DNA of 64,000 bases, taken from the NCBI RefSeq assembly GCF_002844195.1, contig NZ_PEND01000002.1, positions 186,001 through 250,000 on the forward strand, read 5' to 3'. The first letter of the stretch is position 1, and each line of letters starts with the position of its first letter. A program made the position numbers and the translations under genes. The notes under the pieces are model-generated. The model made no database searches. It worked only from the letters and a program-made list of their open reading frames with translations, and was not told where the DNA came from. The DNA comes from Halegenticoccus soli. Its GTDB lineage: Archaea; Halobacteriota; Halobacteria; Halobacteriales; Haloferacaceae. Positions 34,820 through 41,835 of this stretch are shown here, one piece after another.

Positions 34820-35556
34820 GACTGCGTCCGCTCCCCGTCGCGTCGGTCGTCGACCGCGCCCGGCGCTCGGACGCCCAGATCCGGCAGCCGATCGACCGCC
34901 TCCGTCGGCGGCGCGTCGAGCGCCACGCGCCCGTCGGCCATCGCCACGACGCGGTCCGCGAGGTCGAACACGTCGCGGAGGTCGTGCGTGACGACGACGA
35001 TCCCGGTCCCGTCGGCGCGCAGGTCGCGGAGGCGGGCGACGACCGACCGCCGGGCGGGATCGTCGAGGCCGGTGAACGGCTCGTCGAGCACGAGGTGGTC
35101 CGGCTCCATCGCCAGCGCCCCGGCGACGGCGACCCGTTCCTGCTCGCCGCCGGAGAGGGCGTCGACGCGCTCGGTCTCCCGCCCGCGCATCCGCACCGCG
35201 GCTAGCGCCTCGTCGACGCGGCGGTCGATCTCCTCGCGGGGGAGCCCGAGGTTCTCCGGGCCGAACGCCACGTCCGCGCCGACCGTGGCGGCGACGAGCT
35301 GGTCCCGCGGTTCCTGGAACACCATCCCCACCGCGGTCCGGGCGGCGACGAGGTCGTCGGCGACGGGCCGGCCGTTCACCAGCACCTCGCCCGCGTCCGG
35401 TTCGAGGAGGCCGTTGAAGTGGCGGACGAGCGTCGTCTTGCCGGACCCGTTCGCCCCCGCGAGGACGACGAACTCGCCGTCCTCGATCGTCAGGCCGACG
35501 CCGTCGACCGCGACGGAGTCGCCGTATCGGTGGACCAGGTCGCGGGTTTCGATCAT
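34813..35556 (-). CDS. bioM: ECF transporter ATPase (BioM/EcfA)
   Basis: The 247-residue ABC ATPase has Walker A GANGSGKTTLV (about 34-44), Q-loop VFQEPRDQL, signature LSGGEQERVAVA, Walker B HLVLDEPFTGLD and the switch His in VVTHDLRD. It powers biotin import with BioN and BioY. Its start is 10 bp downstream of the bioY stop, and its end overlaps bioN. The C-terminal tail VDDRRDGERTQSC is variable in the family. Confidence 0.92.
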   Translation of the reverse strand: MIETRDLVHRYGDSVAVDGVGLTIEDGEFVVLAGANGSGKTTLVRHFNGLLEPDAGEVLVNGRPVADDLVAARTAVGMVFQEPRDQLVAATVGADVAFGPENLGLPREEIDRRVDEALAAVRMRGRETERVDALSGGEQERVAVAGALAMEPDHLVLDEPFTGLDDPARRSVVARLRDLRADGTGIVVVTHDLRDVFDLADRVVAMADGRVALDAPPTEAVDRLPDLGVRAPGAVDDRRDGERTQSC

Positions 35557-35566
35557 GGCCGCGCCG

Positions 35567-36148
35567 TCACGACGCCGCGATGGCGTCGCTGCGGACGATG
35601 CCGACCGCGGCGGCGATCTTCACGGCCTCGAAGGGGACGAACGCGACCGCCGAGACGAGGAACGCCTCGACGAGGCCGACGTTCTGGACGTAGGCGAACC
35701 CGACGGTGCCGAGCGCGTATATCACGGCCGTTCCGAGCGTCATCGCGCCGACGAGGCGGACGACGCTCGCGTCCCGGTAGTCGCGCAGCGCGAATCCGCC
35801 GTGGACCGCCGCGCCGACGACGAACGCGGCGATCGGGTACGACCAGAGGTAGCCGGCCGTGAAGCCGACGAGCGGACCGATGCCGGACGACCCGCCGGCG
35901 AAGACCGGCGCGCCGACCGCGCCCGCGGCGAGGTAGAGCACCATCGCGGCCGCTCCCCACACCGGGCCGAGCATGATGCCGGCGAGGAACACCCCGAGCA
36001 CCTGCAGCGTGATGGGGGACGGCGAGAGGGGGTTCGGAAACGAGACGTACGCGAACGCGCCCATCAGCGCGGCGAACAGCGCCGCCCGCGCGACGTTGCC
36101 GACGACCTCGTCGCCGACGAGGTCGACCGAATCGGTGGTGGTTGCCAT
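35567..36148 (-). CDS. bioY: BioY, biotin-binding S-component
   Basis: The 193-residue protein has six membrane helices with the BioY landmarks SFPNPLSPSPITLQVLGVFL (about 36-55), GAAAMVLYLAAGAVGAPVFA and GPLVGFTAGYLWSYP. It binds biotin at the outer face and passes it through the ECF complex with BioM and BioN. It is the first gene of the operon. A BirA-like inverted repeat overlaps its promoter (36163-36190), so uptake is likely repressed when biotin is sufficient. Haloarchaea need biotin for acetyl/propionyl-CoA carboxylase. Confidence 0.93.
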   Translation of the reverse strand: MATTTDSVDLVGDEVVGNVARAALFAALMGAFAYVSFPNPLSPSPITLQVLGVFLAGIMLGPVWGAAAMVLYLAAGAVGAPVFAGGSSGIGPLVGFTAGYLWSYPIAAFVVGAAVHGGFALRDYRDASVVRLVGAMTLGTAVIYALGTVGFAYVQNVGLVEAFLVSAVAFVPFEAVKIAAAVGIVRSDAIAAS

Positions 36149-36162
36149 AGGTCTCGTCGCTC

Positions 36163-36190
36163 GTAAACCCGCTTGTAATCTTCGGTTGAC
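36163..36190 (-). promoter_or_regulatory. BirA-like biotin operator upstream of bioY
   Basis: On the minus strand GTCAACC (36190-36184), a 14-bp spacer and GGTTTAC (36169-36163) form an inverted repeat with one mismatch. The known BirA operator consensus is TTGTAAACC, 14-16 bp, GGTTTACAA. The half-sites flank the likely TATA region (gattacaa) and end 15 bp from the bioY ATG. A bound repressor would block the promoter. The BirA gene itself is outside the window. Confidence 0.65.
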
Positions 36191-36285
36191 CGTGCGCCCG
36201 AGGTGACGCGTCCGGGATAGAGGCGCGGGAGACGGCGTGAGCCCGCCAGTAGGCTTTTGTACGCCCGCCGAGTCTAGACCCTGCC

Positions 36286-36885
36286 ATGGATGAAAAAACC
36301 GCCGAGCTCCGGGACATCTTCATCGATGCGACGGGATCCGACACGGTGACGGAGAGCCAGGAGGAAAAGCGGGGCTCGCTCACCGACGACGAGGGGGAGG
36401 CGGACGAGCGCGTCGCCGAGATCATCTCGACGATGCGCGAGCGGTACGCGTTCGACTCCTCGCTCGACGACGGAGCGCTCCACCGGGTCGTTCGCGGCTT
36501 CTACGACGACGAGGGCGACAACGAGATCGCCGCCGACCTCGGCGTCGAGCCGCGGGAGGTGTTCGACGCGCGGATGGACCTCCACCTCGTCCGGGATGCG
36601 GACCGCGACGCCCCGTTCGACCTCGACAGACTCCGCTCGATGCTCGTCGAGAAGGTCCCGCTCGAAGAGCGTGCGGCGGCGCTGGACGCCGACGAACGCG
36701 TCGTCGCCAGGTTCAGCGAGGTCGCCGAGGCCGACCTCGAATCGACGCGCGCCAACGACCGCTTCCGCGACGAGTTCGAGGAGCTGCTGACCGACTCTGA
36801 CCTCTCCGCCCAGCTCGCCAAGGACGCCCGCGAGGACGGGCTGAAGGAGGCGACCGAGGACATCGAGACGGACGTCTCGTTCTGA
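36286..36885 (+). CDS. Conditioned-medium-induced protein 4-like
   Basis: The 199-residue, very acidic protein starts MDEKTAELRDIFIDATGSD. It contains a DEGDNEIAADLGVEPREVFD segment that looks like a helix-turn-helix, and a long C-terminal helical part. I recognise it as the haloarchaeal family annotated conditioned medium-induced protein 4 (Cmi4), named from growth-phase or quorum-like induction in haloalkaliphiles. Molecular function is unknown. The HTH-like part suggests nucleic acid binding. No signal peptide or membrane helix is present. Confidence 0.7.
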   Translation: MDEKTAELRDIFIDATGSDTVTESQEEKRGSLTDDEGEADERVAEIISTMRERYAFDSSLDDGALHRVVRGFYDDEGDNEIAADLGVEPREVFDARMDLHLVRDADRDAPFDLDRLRSMLVEKVPLEERAAALDADERVVARFSEVAEADLESTRANDRFRDEFEELLTDSDLSAQLAKDAREDGLKEATEDIETDVSF

Positions 36886-36970
36886 ACCCTTTTCCGACGG
36901 CGCGACCGGCCGGGCAGTCACCGCTGGCGGCACCTGAAGGTTATATCCGAGGACGGGGCCAGTCCGCGGT

Positions 36971-37624
36971 GTGCCCTCGTTCGGAGACCTCGCCCGCGCC
37001 GCTTACTGCCCGCGCCAGCTGTACTACGCCCGCCGGGACGACCGCACTCCGCCGCCCGAGGCTACCGCCCGCAAGCGGCTCGCGCACCGGTACCCCGCGC
37101 TTCGGACGGCGGGCGACGAAACGCTGCGGTCGCTGCCGATCGATCTCGCGCCCGACGCCTACCGCGGCGCGCTCGACCGCCTCGCGGAGCGCGACGAGTG
37201 GGCGTCGCTGATCGATCCGGCAGAGACCGAGGCGTTCCTCGCCGGGCGCGACTGCCGCGGCGTCGCCGACAAGATCCTCGACGGCGAGCCGCCGATCCCC
37301 GCGCTCGTCTCGCCGGGATCGCCGCCTGACCGGGGCGTCTGGCGGCCGCAGGCCGTCAGGGCGGTCGCCGCGGCGAAGGTGCTCTCGTGGGAGCGCGAGC
37401 GCGAGATTCCGCGGGCGCTGGTCGAGTACCCCGCGTCCGCCGTCGTCCGCGAGGTCCGGCTGACGACGCGGCGGAAGGCGGCGTACCGCGAGGCGCTCAG
37501 GACGGTCCGCTCGCTCGACGGGCCGCCACCGCGGCTCCGGAACAGCGGCAAGTGCGGCCCTTGCGAGTACCGCGAAACGTGCGGCGTCCGGACGCGCTCT
37601 CTGAAGTCGCTGCTCGGGCTGTGA
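36971..37624 (+). CDS. Stand-alone Cas4/Dna2-like protein with degenerate catalytic motif
   Basis: The 217-residue protein (GTG start) opens with LARAAYCPRQLYYARR (Cys13) and ends with the cysteine cluster CGPCEYRETCG (C195, C198, C204), the four iron-sulfur ligands of Cas4-type nucleases. The core Asp is kept in RGVADKIL (D100). The following strand, which should carry E-x-K, reads PALVSPGSPP. A later VEYPASAVVREVRLT strand matches the family. It is probably Fe-S-bearing but nuclease-poor. No cas genes or CRISPR repeats occur in the window, so it belongs to the non-CRISPR Cas4-like group. Confidence 0.78.
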   Translation: MPSFGDLARAAYCPRQLYYARRDDRTPPPEATARKRLAHRYPALRTAGDETLRSLPIDLAPDAYRGALDRLAERDEWASLIDPAETEAFLAGRDCRGVADKILDGEPPIPALVSPGSPPDRGVWRPQAVRAVAAAKVLSWEREREIPRALVEYPASAVVREVRLTTRRKAAYREALRTVRSLDGPPPRLRNSGKCGPCEYRETCGVRTRSLKSLLGL

Positions 37625-37650
37625 CGGAGGATCGGCGTATCGGTAGTCCG

Positions 37651-37728
37651 CAGCCGCGTTTCCCGGCCAGCCGCCGCGTTCGTCGGTCCGCCGCCGCGTT
37701 CCCGTTCAGTCGCCGCGTTCCCCGGCCA
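37651..37728. repeat. Four imperfect ~20-bp tandem repeats at sua5 3' end
   Basis: Units centred on gccgcgttcccgg start near 37651, 37668, 37688 and 37709. The last unit lies inside sua5, encoding its C-terminus, and the others follow the stop codon. The divergence between copies shows an old event. Confidence 0.6.
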
Positions 37729-38305
37729 GCCACGCCTCGATCTCGTCGGCCATCGCGCCGCGCCGGTGGACGACTCCCTCGCCGGGGTCGACGACGGTGC
37801 TCTCCGTCCCGGGCGTCTCGCCGCCGTCGACGATTGCGGCGACCCCCTCGCGGATGCGCTCGTCGAGGTCCGCCGGGCGGGTGACGCTCCCCGCCCCGCT
37901 GCGGTTCGCGCTGGTCGCGGTGATCGGCGTCGGTTCGACCGCTCGGAGGAGCGCCAGGGCGAGTTCGTGATCCGGGACGCGCACGCCGACGCGCTCGCGG
38001 CCGCCGGTCAGCACGTCGGGGAGCGCCTCCCGCCGTTCGACGACCACGGTGACCGGGCCGGGGAGGAACTCGCGCATGAACCGCTCCTCGCGCGGCGTCG
38101 GCTGAGTGTACTCCAGCGCGGCGTCCACGTCGGGGACCGCGAGCGAGAGCGGGTTGTCCCGCTCTCGCCCCTTCAGATCGAACACCCGTTCCACGGCGGA
38201 CGCCGAGAGCGCGTCGGCGCCGAGACCGTACACCGTCTCCGTCGGGTAGACGACCGCCTCCCCGCGGCGGATCGCCTCGGCCGCGTTCGACAGATCTTCG
38301 CGCAT
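37706..38305 (-). CDS. sua5: L-threonylcarbamoyladenylate synthase (Sua5/YrdC)
   Basis: The enzyme makes threonylcarbamoyl-AMP from threonine, bicarbonate and ATP, the first step of t6A37 formation in tRNA. The 199-residue protein is the single YrdC domain: VVYPTETVYGLGADAL (about 18-33), FDLKGRERDNPLSL, FLPGPVTVVVERR and ITATSANRSG, with STVVD near the end. No C-terminal Sua5 domain is present. The ending GERGD lies in a tandem repeat that continues beyond the stop. Confidence 0.92.
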   Translation of the reverse strand: MREDLSNAAEAIRRGEAVVYPTETVYGLGADALSASAVERVFDLKGRERDNPLSLAVPDVDAALEYTQPTPREERFMREFLPGPVTVVVERREALPDVLTGGRERVGVRVPDHELALALLRAVEPTPITATSANRSGAGSVTRPADLDERIREGVAAIVDGGETPGTESTVVDPGEGVVHRRGAMADEIEAWLAGERGD

Positions 38306-38405
38306 GTCCGCGAGTCGGTCGCGGACGGAAAAAAGCGTACTGCGTTTGCCCCGTGCCTCGTCGGCCTCGAACGCCTGTCCCTCAGGTTCCGAACGTGCGT
38401 CCCGC

Positions 38406-38915
38406 CTACACGTTCGCCTCGATGGCGTCCTCGACCTCGTCGTAGTCGGGGAACTCCGGCCACTCGGTCGCGACCCACGCGTACTCTACGGTCCGGTCCT
38501 CGTCGAGCAGGAACACCGACGGCCGCGGTTCGCTTATCCCCGTCATCCCGTCGAGGTCGTGGTCGATCCCGTACTCGCGGGCGACGGCGTTCGACGGGTC
38601 CGAGAACAGCCGGTAGTCCATCCCGCGCTCCTCGATGAGCGTCTCGTGCTCGTACGGCGTCGAGATCGAGACGCCGACGACTGTCAGGCGGTCGCCCCAC
38701 CCCCGGTCGCGGATCTCGTTCCACACGTACGTCGCCGGGAACGCCCCGTCCATCGTGTAGAAGACGAGGAGCACCGGCCCTTCGTCGGTGAGATCCGAAA
38801 GTGAGGCGTCTTCCCAGTACTCGGCGTTGACGAGCGGGCGGGTGAAGTCCGGCGCGGTGTCCCCCTCGTCGACGTGCTCCGTCTCGCCGAGGTCGACGAC
38901 TTCGAAATCGACCAT
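38406..38915 (-). CDS. Redoxin-fold protein without peroxidatic cysteine
   Basis: The 169-residue protein has the AhpC/Bcp layout: EGDTAPDFTRPLVNAEYWED, LLVFYTMDGAFPATYVWNEI, VVGVSISTPYEHE and REYGIDHD...SVFLLDEDRTVEYAW. At the place of the peroxidatic Cys the sequence is MDGAFPATY, and the whole protein has no cysteine. It can hardly be a thiol peroxidase. It may be a chaperone-like or electron-transfer relic. The ATG shares one base with the stop of the upstream glutaredoxin-like gene (TGATG), so the pair is coupled. Confidence 0.82.
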   Translation of the reverse strand: MVDFEVVDLGETEHVDEGDTAPDFTRPLVNAEYWEDASLSDLTDEGPVLLVFYTMDGAFPATYVWNEIRDRGWGDRLTVVGVSISTPYEHETLIEERGMDYRLFSDPSNAVAREYGIDHDLDGMTGISEPRPSVFLLDEDRTVEYAWVATEWPEFPDYDEVEDAIEANV

Positions 38916-39184
38916 CAGGCGGCCCCCCCGTCCCCGTACGTCTTCTCCAGGTACTCGACGATGTTCGCGCTCTCGGACATCGTCAGGCCGGTGTTCTCGT
39001 CCACGATGGCGGGGACGGTCCGCTTGCCGCTGATCCGCTTTACGACGTTGCGGTCCGAGTGCATCGGTTCGACGAACCGCGATCGGTACTCGAGGTCGTA
39101 CTCCTGCAGTTTGCGGACGACGCGCTCGCAGTACGGGCACGCCTGCAGTCGGTACAGCGTGATCGACGGCTGGTCGGCGGGCAT
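38915..39184 (-). CDS. Glutaredoxin-like protein (GST N-terminal fold)
   Basis: The 89-residue protein starts MPADQPSITLYRLQACPYCE, with the CPYC redox motif at about residues 16-19. KRTVPAIVDENTGLTMSES follows, the cis-Pro and ligand-binding part of the glutaredoxin/GST-N fold. It probably handles low-molecular thiols (gamma-glutamylcysteine in haloarchaea) or protein disulfides. It is the first gene of a two-gene unit with the cysteine-free redoxin, whose start it overlaps. Confidence 0.88.
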   Translation of the reverse strand: MPADQPSITLYRLQACPYCERVVRKLQEYDLEYRSRFVEPMHSDRNVVKRISGKRTVPAIVDENTGLTMSESANIVEYLEKTYGDGGAA

Positions 39185-39270
39185 GCGTCCCGGTTGGGGC
39201 GTTCCGCGCCTAAGGCCTTCGTTTCCGGAGGATTTCGAGGCCCCGCCGCGAGCGCCGGGAGAGGGCAACT

Positions 39271-39277
39271 CTTAATT
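39271..39277 (+). promoter_or_regulatory. TATA box of the CorC-type gene
   Basis: CTTAATT lies about 31 bp before the ATG at 39305. Confidence 0.5.
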
Positions 39278-39304
39278 CTGGGCCCGGTCAAGAATTCGTG
39301 TCAC

Positions 39305-40702
39305 ATGGGTTTGTCGCCGTCACTCGTGACCGCCAGTCTGTCCGCTCTGCCCGGACAGCTATCGCAGTTCGTCCCGATCGACCAGACGACGATCACGATC
39401 GGCGGCGTGCTCGCGATAGTCATCCTCATCGGCCTGTCGGCGTTCTTCTCCTCCTCGGAGATCGCGATGTTCTCGCTCGCGAAACACCGCGTCGAGTCGC
39501 TCGTGAACGACGGCGTCGGCGGCGCGGAGACGGTCAACGAGCTGAAGGAGAACCCCCACCGGCTCCTGGTGACGATCCTCGTCGGGAACAACATCGTCAA
39601 CATCGCCATGTCGTCCATCGCGACGGCCATCGTCGGGTTCTACTTCGAACCCGGGCCGGCGGTGCTCATCTCGACGTTCGGCATCACCTCGCTCGTCCTC
39701 CTGTTCGGCGAGAGCGCCCCGAAATCGTACGCGGTCGAAAACACCGAATCGTGGGCGCTCACGGTCGCTCGACCGCTGAAGTACTCGGAGTACGTCCTCT
39801 TTCCGCTCGTCGTCACGTTCGATTACCTCACCCGGGTGATCAACAAGGTGACCGGCGGCCGGTCGGCCATCGAGACCTCGTACGTCACCCGCGACGAGAT
39901 CCAGGACATGATCCAGACCGGCGAGCGCGAGGGCGTCATCGAGGAGGAGGAGCGCGAGATGCTCGACCGGATCTTCCGCTTCAACAACACCATCGCGAAG
40001 GAGGTGATGACCCCCCGCCTGGACATGACGGCCGTCCCCAAGGACGCCAGCATCGACGAGGCGATCGAGACCTGCGTTCAGAGCGACCACGAGCGCGTGC
40101 CGGTGTACGACGGGAACCTCGACAACATCGTCGGCATCGTCAACATCCGCGACCTCGTCCGGGAGAAGTACTACGGCGAGCGGGAGACGCGGCTGACGGA
40201 CCTCGTCCACCCGACGCTGCACGTCCCGGAGTCGAAGAACGTCGACGAACTCCTCGCCGAGATCCAGGACAACCGGATGCAGATGGTCATCGTCATCGAC
40301 GAGTTCGGGACCACCGAGGGGCTCATCACCCTGGAGGACATGGTCGAGGAGATCGTCGGCGACATCCTCGAAGGCGACGAGGAGGAGCCGTTCGAGTTCG
40401 TCGACGACAACACCTGTCTCGTCCGCGGCGAGGTCAACATCGACGAGGTGAACGAGGTGCTCGACCTCGAACTGCCCGAGGGCGAGGAGTTCGAGACGCT
40501 CGCGGGCTTCATCTTCAACCGCGCCGGCCGCCTCGTCGAGGAGGGCGAGGAGATCGAGTACGACGGCGTCACCATCTACATCGAACAGGTGGACAACACC
40601 CGGATCATGAAGGCCCGGATCACGAAGCCGGAGGAGCCGATCGCGGCCGACGAGGAGGGCGAGGGCGAGGGCGAGGAGGCCGAGGTCGAAAGCGGCGACT
40701 GA
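39305..40702 (+). CDS. CNNM/CorC-type membrane protein with CBS domains
   Basis: The 465-residue protein has the DUF21/CNNM membrane domain (ILIGLSAFFSSSEIAMFSL, NNIVNIAMSSIATAIVGFYF, LLFGESAPKSYAVEN). Two CBS domains follow (VMTPRLDMTAVPKDASIDEA; LHVPESKNVDELLAEIQDNR with DEFGTTEGLITLEDMVEEI), then a C-terminal CorC/HlyC domain (FEFVDDNTCLVRGEVNIDEV). An acidic low-complexity tail closes the protein. Family members export or regulate magnesium or cobalt and sense ATP via CBS. The name haemolysin in databases is misleading. Confidence 0.93.
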   Translation: MGLSPSLVTASLSALPGQLSQFVPIDQTTITIGGVLAIVILIGLSAFFSSSEIAMFSLAKHRVESLVNDGVGGAETVNELKENPHRLLVTILVGNNIVNIAMSSIATAIVGFYFEPGPAVLISTFGITSLVLLFGESAPKSYAVENTESWALTVARPLKYSEYVLFPLVVTFDYLTRVINKVTGGRSAIETSYVTRDEIQDMIQTGEREGVIEEEEREMLDRIFRFNNTIAKEVMTPRLDMTAVPKDASIDEAIETCVQSDHERVPVYDGNLDNIVGIVNIRDLVREKYYGERETRLTDLVHPTLHVPESKNVDELLAEIQDNRMQMVIVIDEFGTTEGLITLEDMVEEIVGDILEGDEEEPFEFVDDNTCLVRGEVNIDEVNEVLDLELPEGEEFETLAGFIFNRAGRLVEEGEEIEYDGVTIYIEQVDNTRIMKARITKPEEPIAADEEGEGEGEEAEVESGD

Positions 40703-40807
40703 CCGTCGGCCGACCGGATCCGCCTCTTCTGTCCTCACCGCCTCCCGGACTTCGTCCGCCTCTCCGACCTCGGCCACCTCCCCGACCCCGTTCGCCGTCT
40801 GTTCGGC

Positions 40808-41590
40808 CTACCGGCAGTCGTCTCCGCCCTCGTCCATCAGCGCGGCCTCCTCGGCCGCGCGGTACCGCGCGGCGACGTCGTCCCAGTCGACGACGTTCCA
40901 GAAGCTGTCGACGTACGCGCCGCGGTCGTTCTCGTACTGGAGGTAGTAGGCGTGCTCCCACACGTCGAGTACGAGCAGCGGCGTGGACCCCTGCACGGCG
41001 AGGTCGTTGTGCTTCTCCGCCTGGATCACGAGCAGCCCGTCGGAGAGGTGGTCGTAGACGAGCATGCCCCAACCGGACCCCTCGACGTTCTTTGCGGCCG
41101 CCGAGAAGTCGCTCTCGAACGCGTCGAGCGAGCCGAAGTCGTCCTCGATGGCGTCGGCGAGTTCGCCGCCTGGCTCGCCGCCGCCGTCCGGCGACATGTT
41201 CTCCCAGAAGGTCGAGTGGAGGACGTGCCCCGACAGGTTGAACGAGAGGTCGCGCTTCACGGCCTTGACGTCCCCGAAGTCGCCCGATTCGCGCATCTCC
41301 GCGAGCGTCTCCAGGGCGTCGTTCGCGCCGTCGACGTACCCCTGGTGGTGCTTGTCGTGGTGCAGTTCCATGATTCGCGCCTCGATGTGCGGTTCGAGCG
41401 CGTCGTAGTCGTACGGAAGCGGCGGAAGCTCGTATGTCATGTCGGTGGTGTCTGTCGGTTGCGTCGCGCGAGCCGTCGAAGCGCCCGTCACCGCGATCCC
41501 GGTGGCGATCCCGAACGCCCGGAGGTACGTTCGCCGGGTCGGCGAGGCGAACCCTTCGCGGATCCGCGTGCGGTCGCTGCTGTCGGTCAT
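40808..41590 (-). CDS. sod: Tat-exported Fe/Mn superoxide dismutase
   Basis: The 260-residue protein holds a complete Fe/Mn SOD: YELPPLPYDYDALEPHIEAR, MELHHDKHHQGYV (first His ligand), SFNLSGHVLHSTFWENMSP (second), and DVWEHAYYLQYENDRGAYVD (Asp and His). In front lies an about 50-residue leader with SPTRRTYLRAFGIATG and an AVTGASTARA stretch, a Tat signal peptide. The enzyme is therefore exported folded with its metal, most likely to defend the surface against superoxide. The usual cytoplasmic start (MTYELPP) is still an internal ATG. A longer start at 41611 is possible. Confidence 0.9.
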   Translation of the reverse strand: MTDSSDRTRIREGFASPTRRTYLRAFGIATGIAVTGASTARATQPTDTTDMTYELPPLPYDYDALEPHIEARIMELHHDKHHQGYVDGANDALETLAEMRESGDFGDVKAVKRDLSFNLSGHVLHSTFWENMSPDGGGEPGGELADAIEDDFGSLDAFESDFSAAAKNVEGSGWGMLVYDHLSDGLLVIQAEKHNDLAVQGSTPLLVLDVWEHAYYLQYENDRGAYVDSFWNVVDWDDVAARYRAAEEAALMDEGGDDCR

Positions 41591-41738
41591 CTGTCGTCGG
41601 TACCTCAGCATAATACACTAACATACGCGTAAAAAATCAAGCGGCCGAATTTCTGGTTCGATCGTCGAATACGCCGTCACCCCGCGCCGTCGCCCCGGCG
41701 TCTCACGCGGTCCAGAACCGACCGAGAACGGTTCTCAT

Positions 41739-41834
41739 AGGGAGTATCGTAGCCAGCCGCGGTTCCGAAGCCCGTCCTCGGATGGCGTCTCTCGGTCCTT
41801 CGCCGAGAATCTCTGAACTCCTCCGATACTCCCT
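41739..41834 (-). other. Branched inverted-repeat element after the phosphate transporter
   Basis: An 11-bp perfect inverted repeat (agggagtatcg at 41739-41749, cgatactccct at 41824-41834) closes a 96-nt segment that begins 2 nt after the stop of the PiT gene. Inside it are a 6-bp hairpin (41790-41795 with 41803-41808, 7-nt loop) and a 4+5-bp hairpin (41752-41755 with 41783-41786, 41764-41768 with 41778-41782). As RNA this would be a branched junction. It may be a structured 3' untranslated element, a small RNA or the remnant of a miniature mobile element. Confidence 0.5.
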
Positions 41835-41835
41835 G

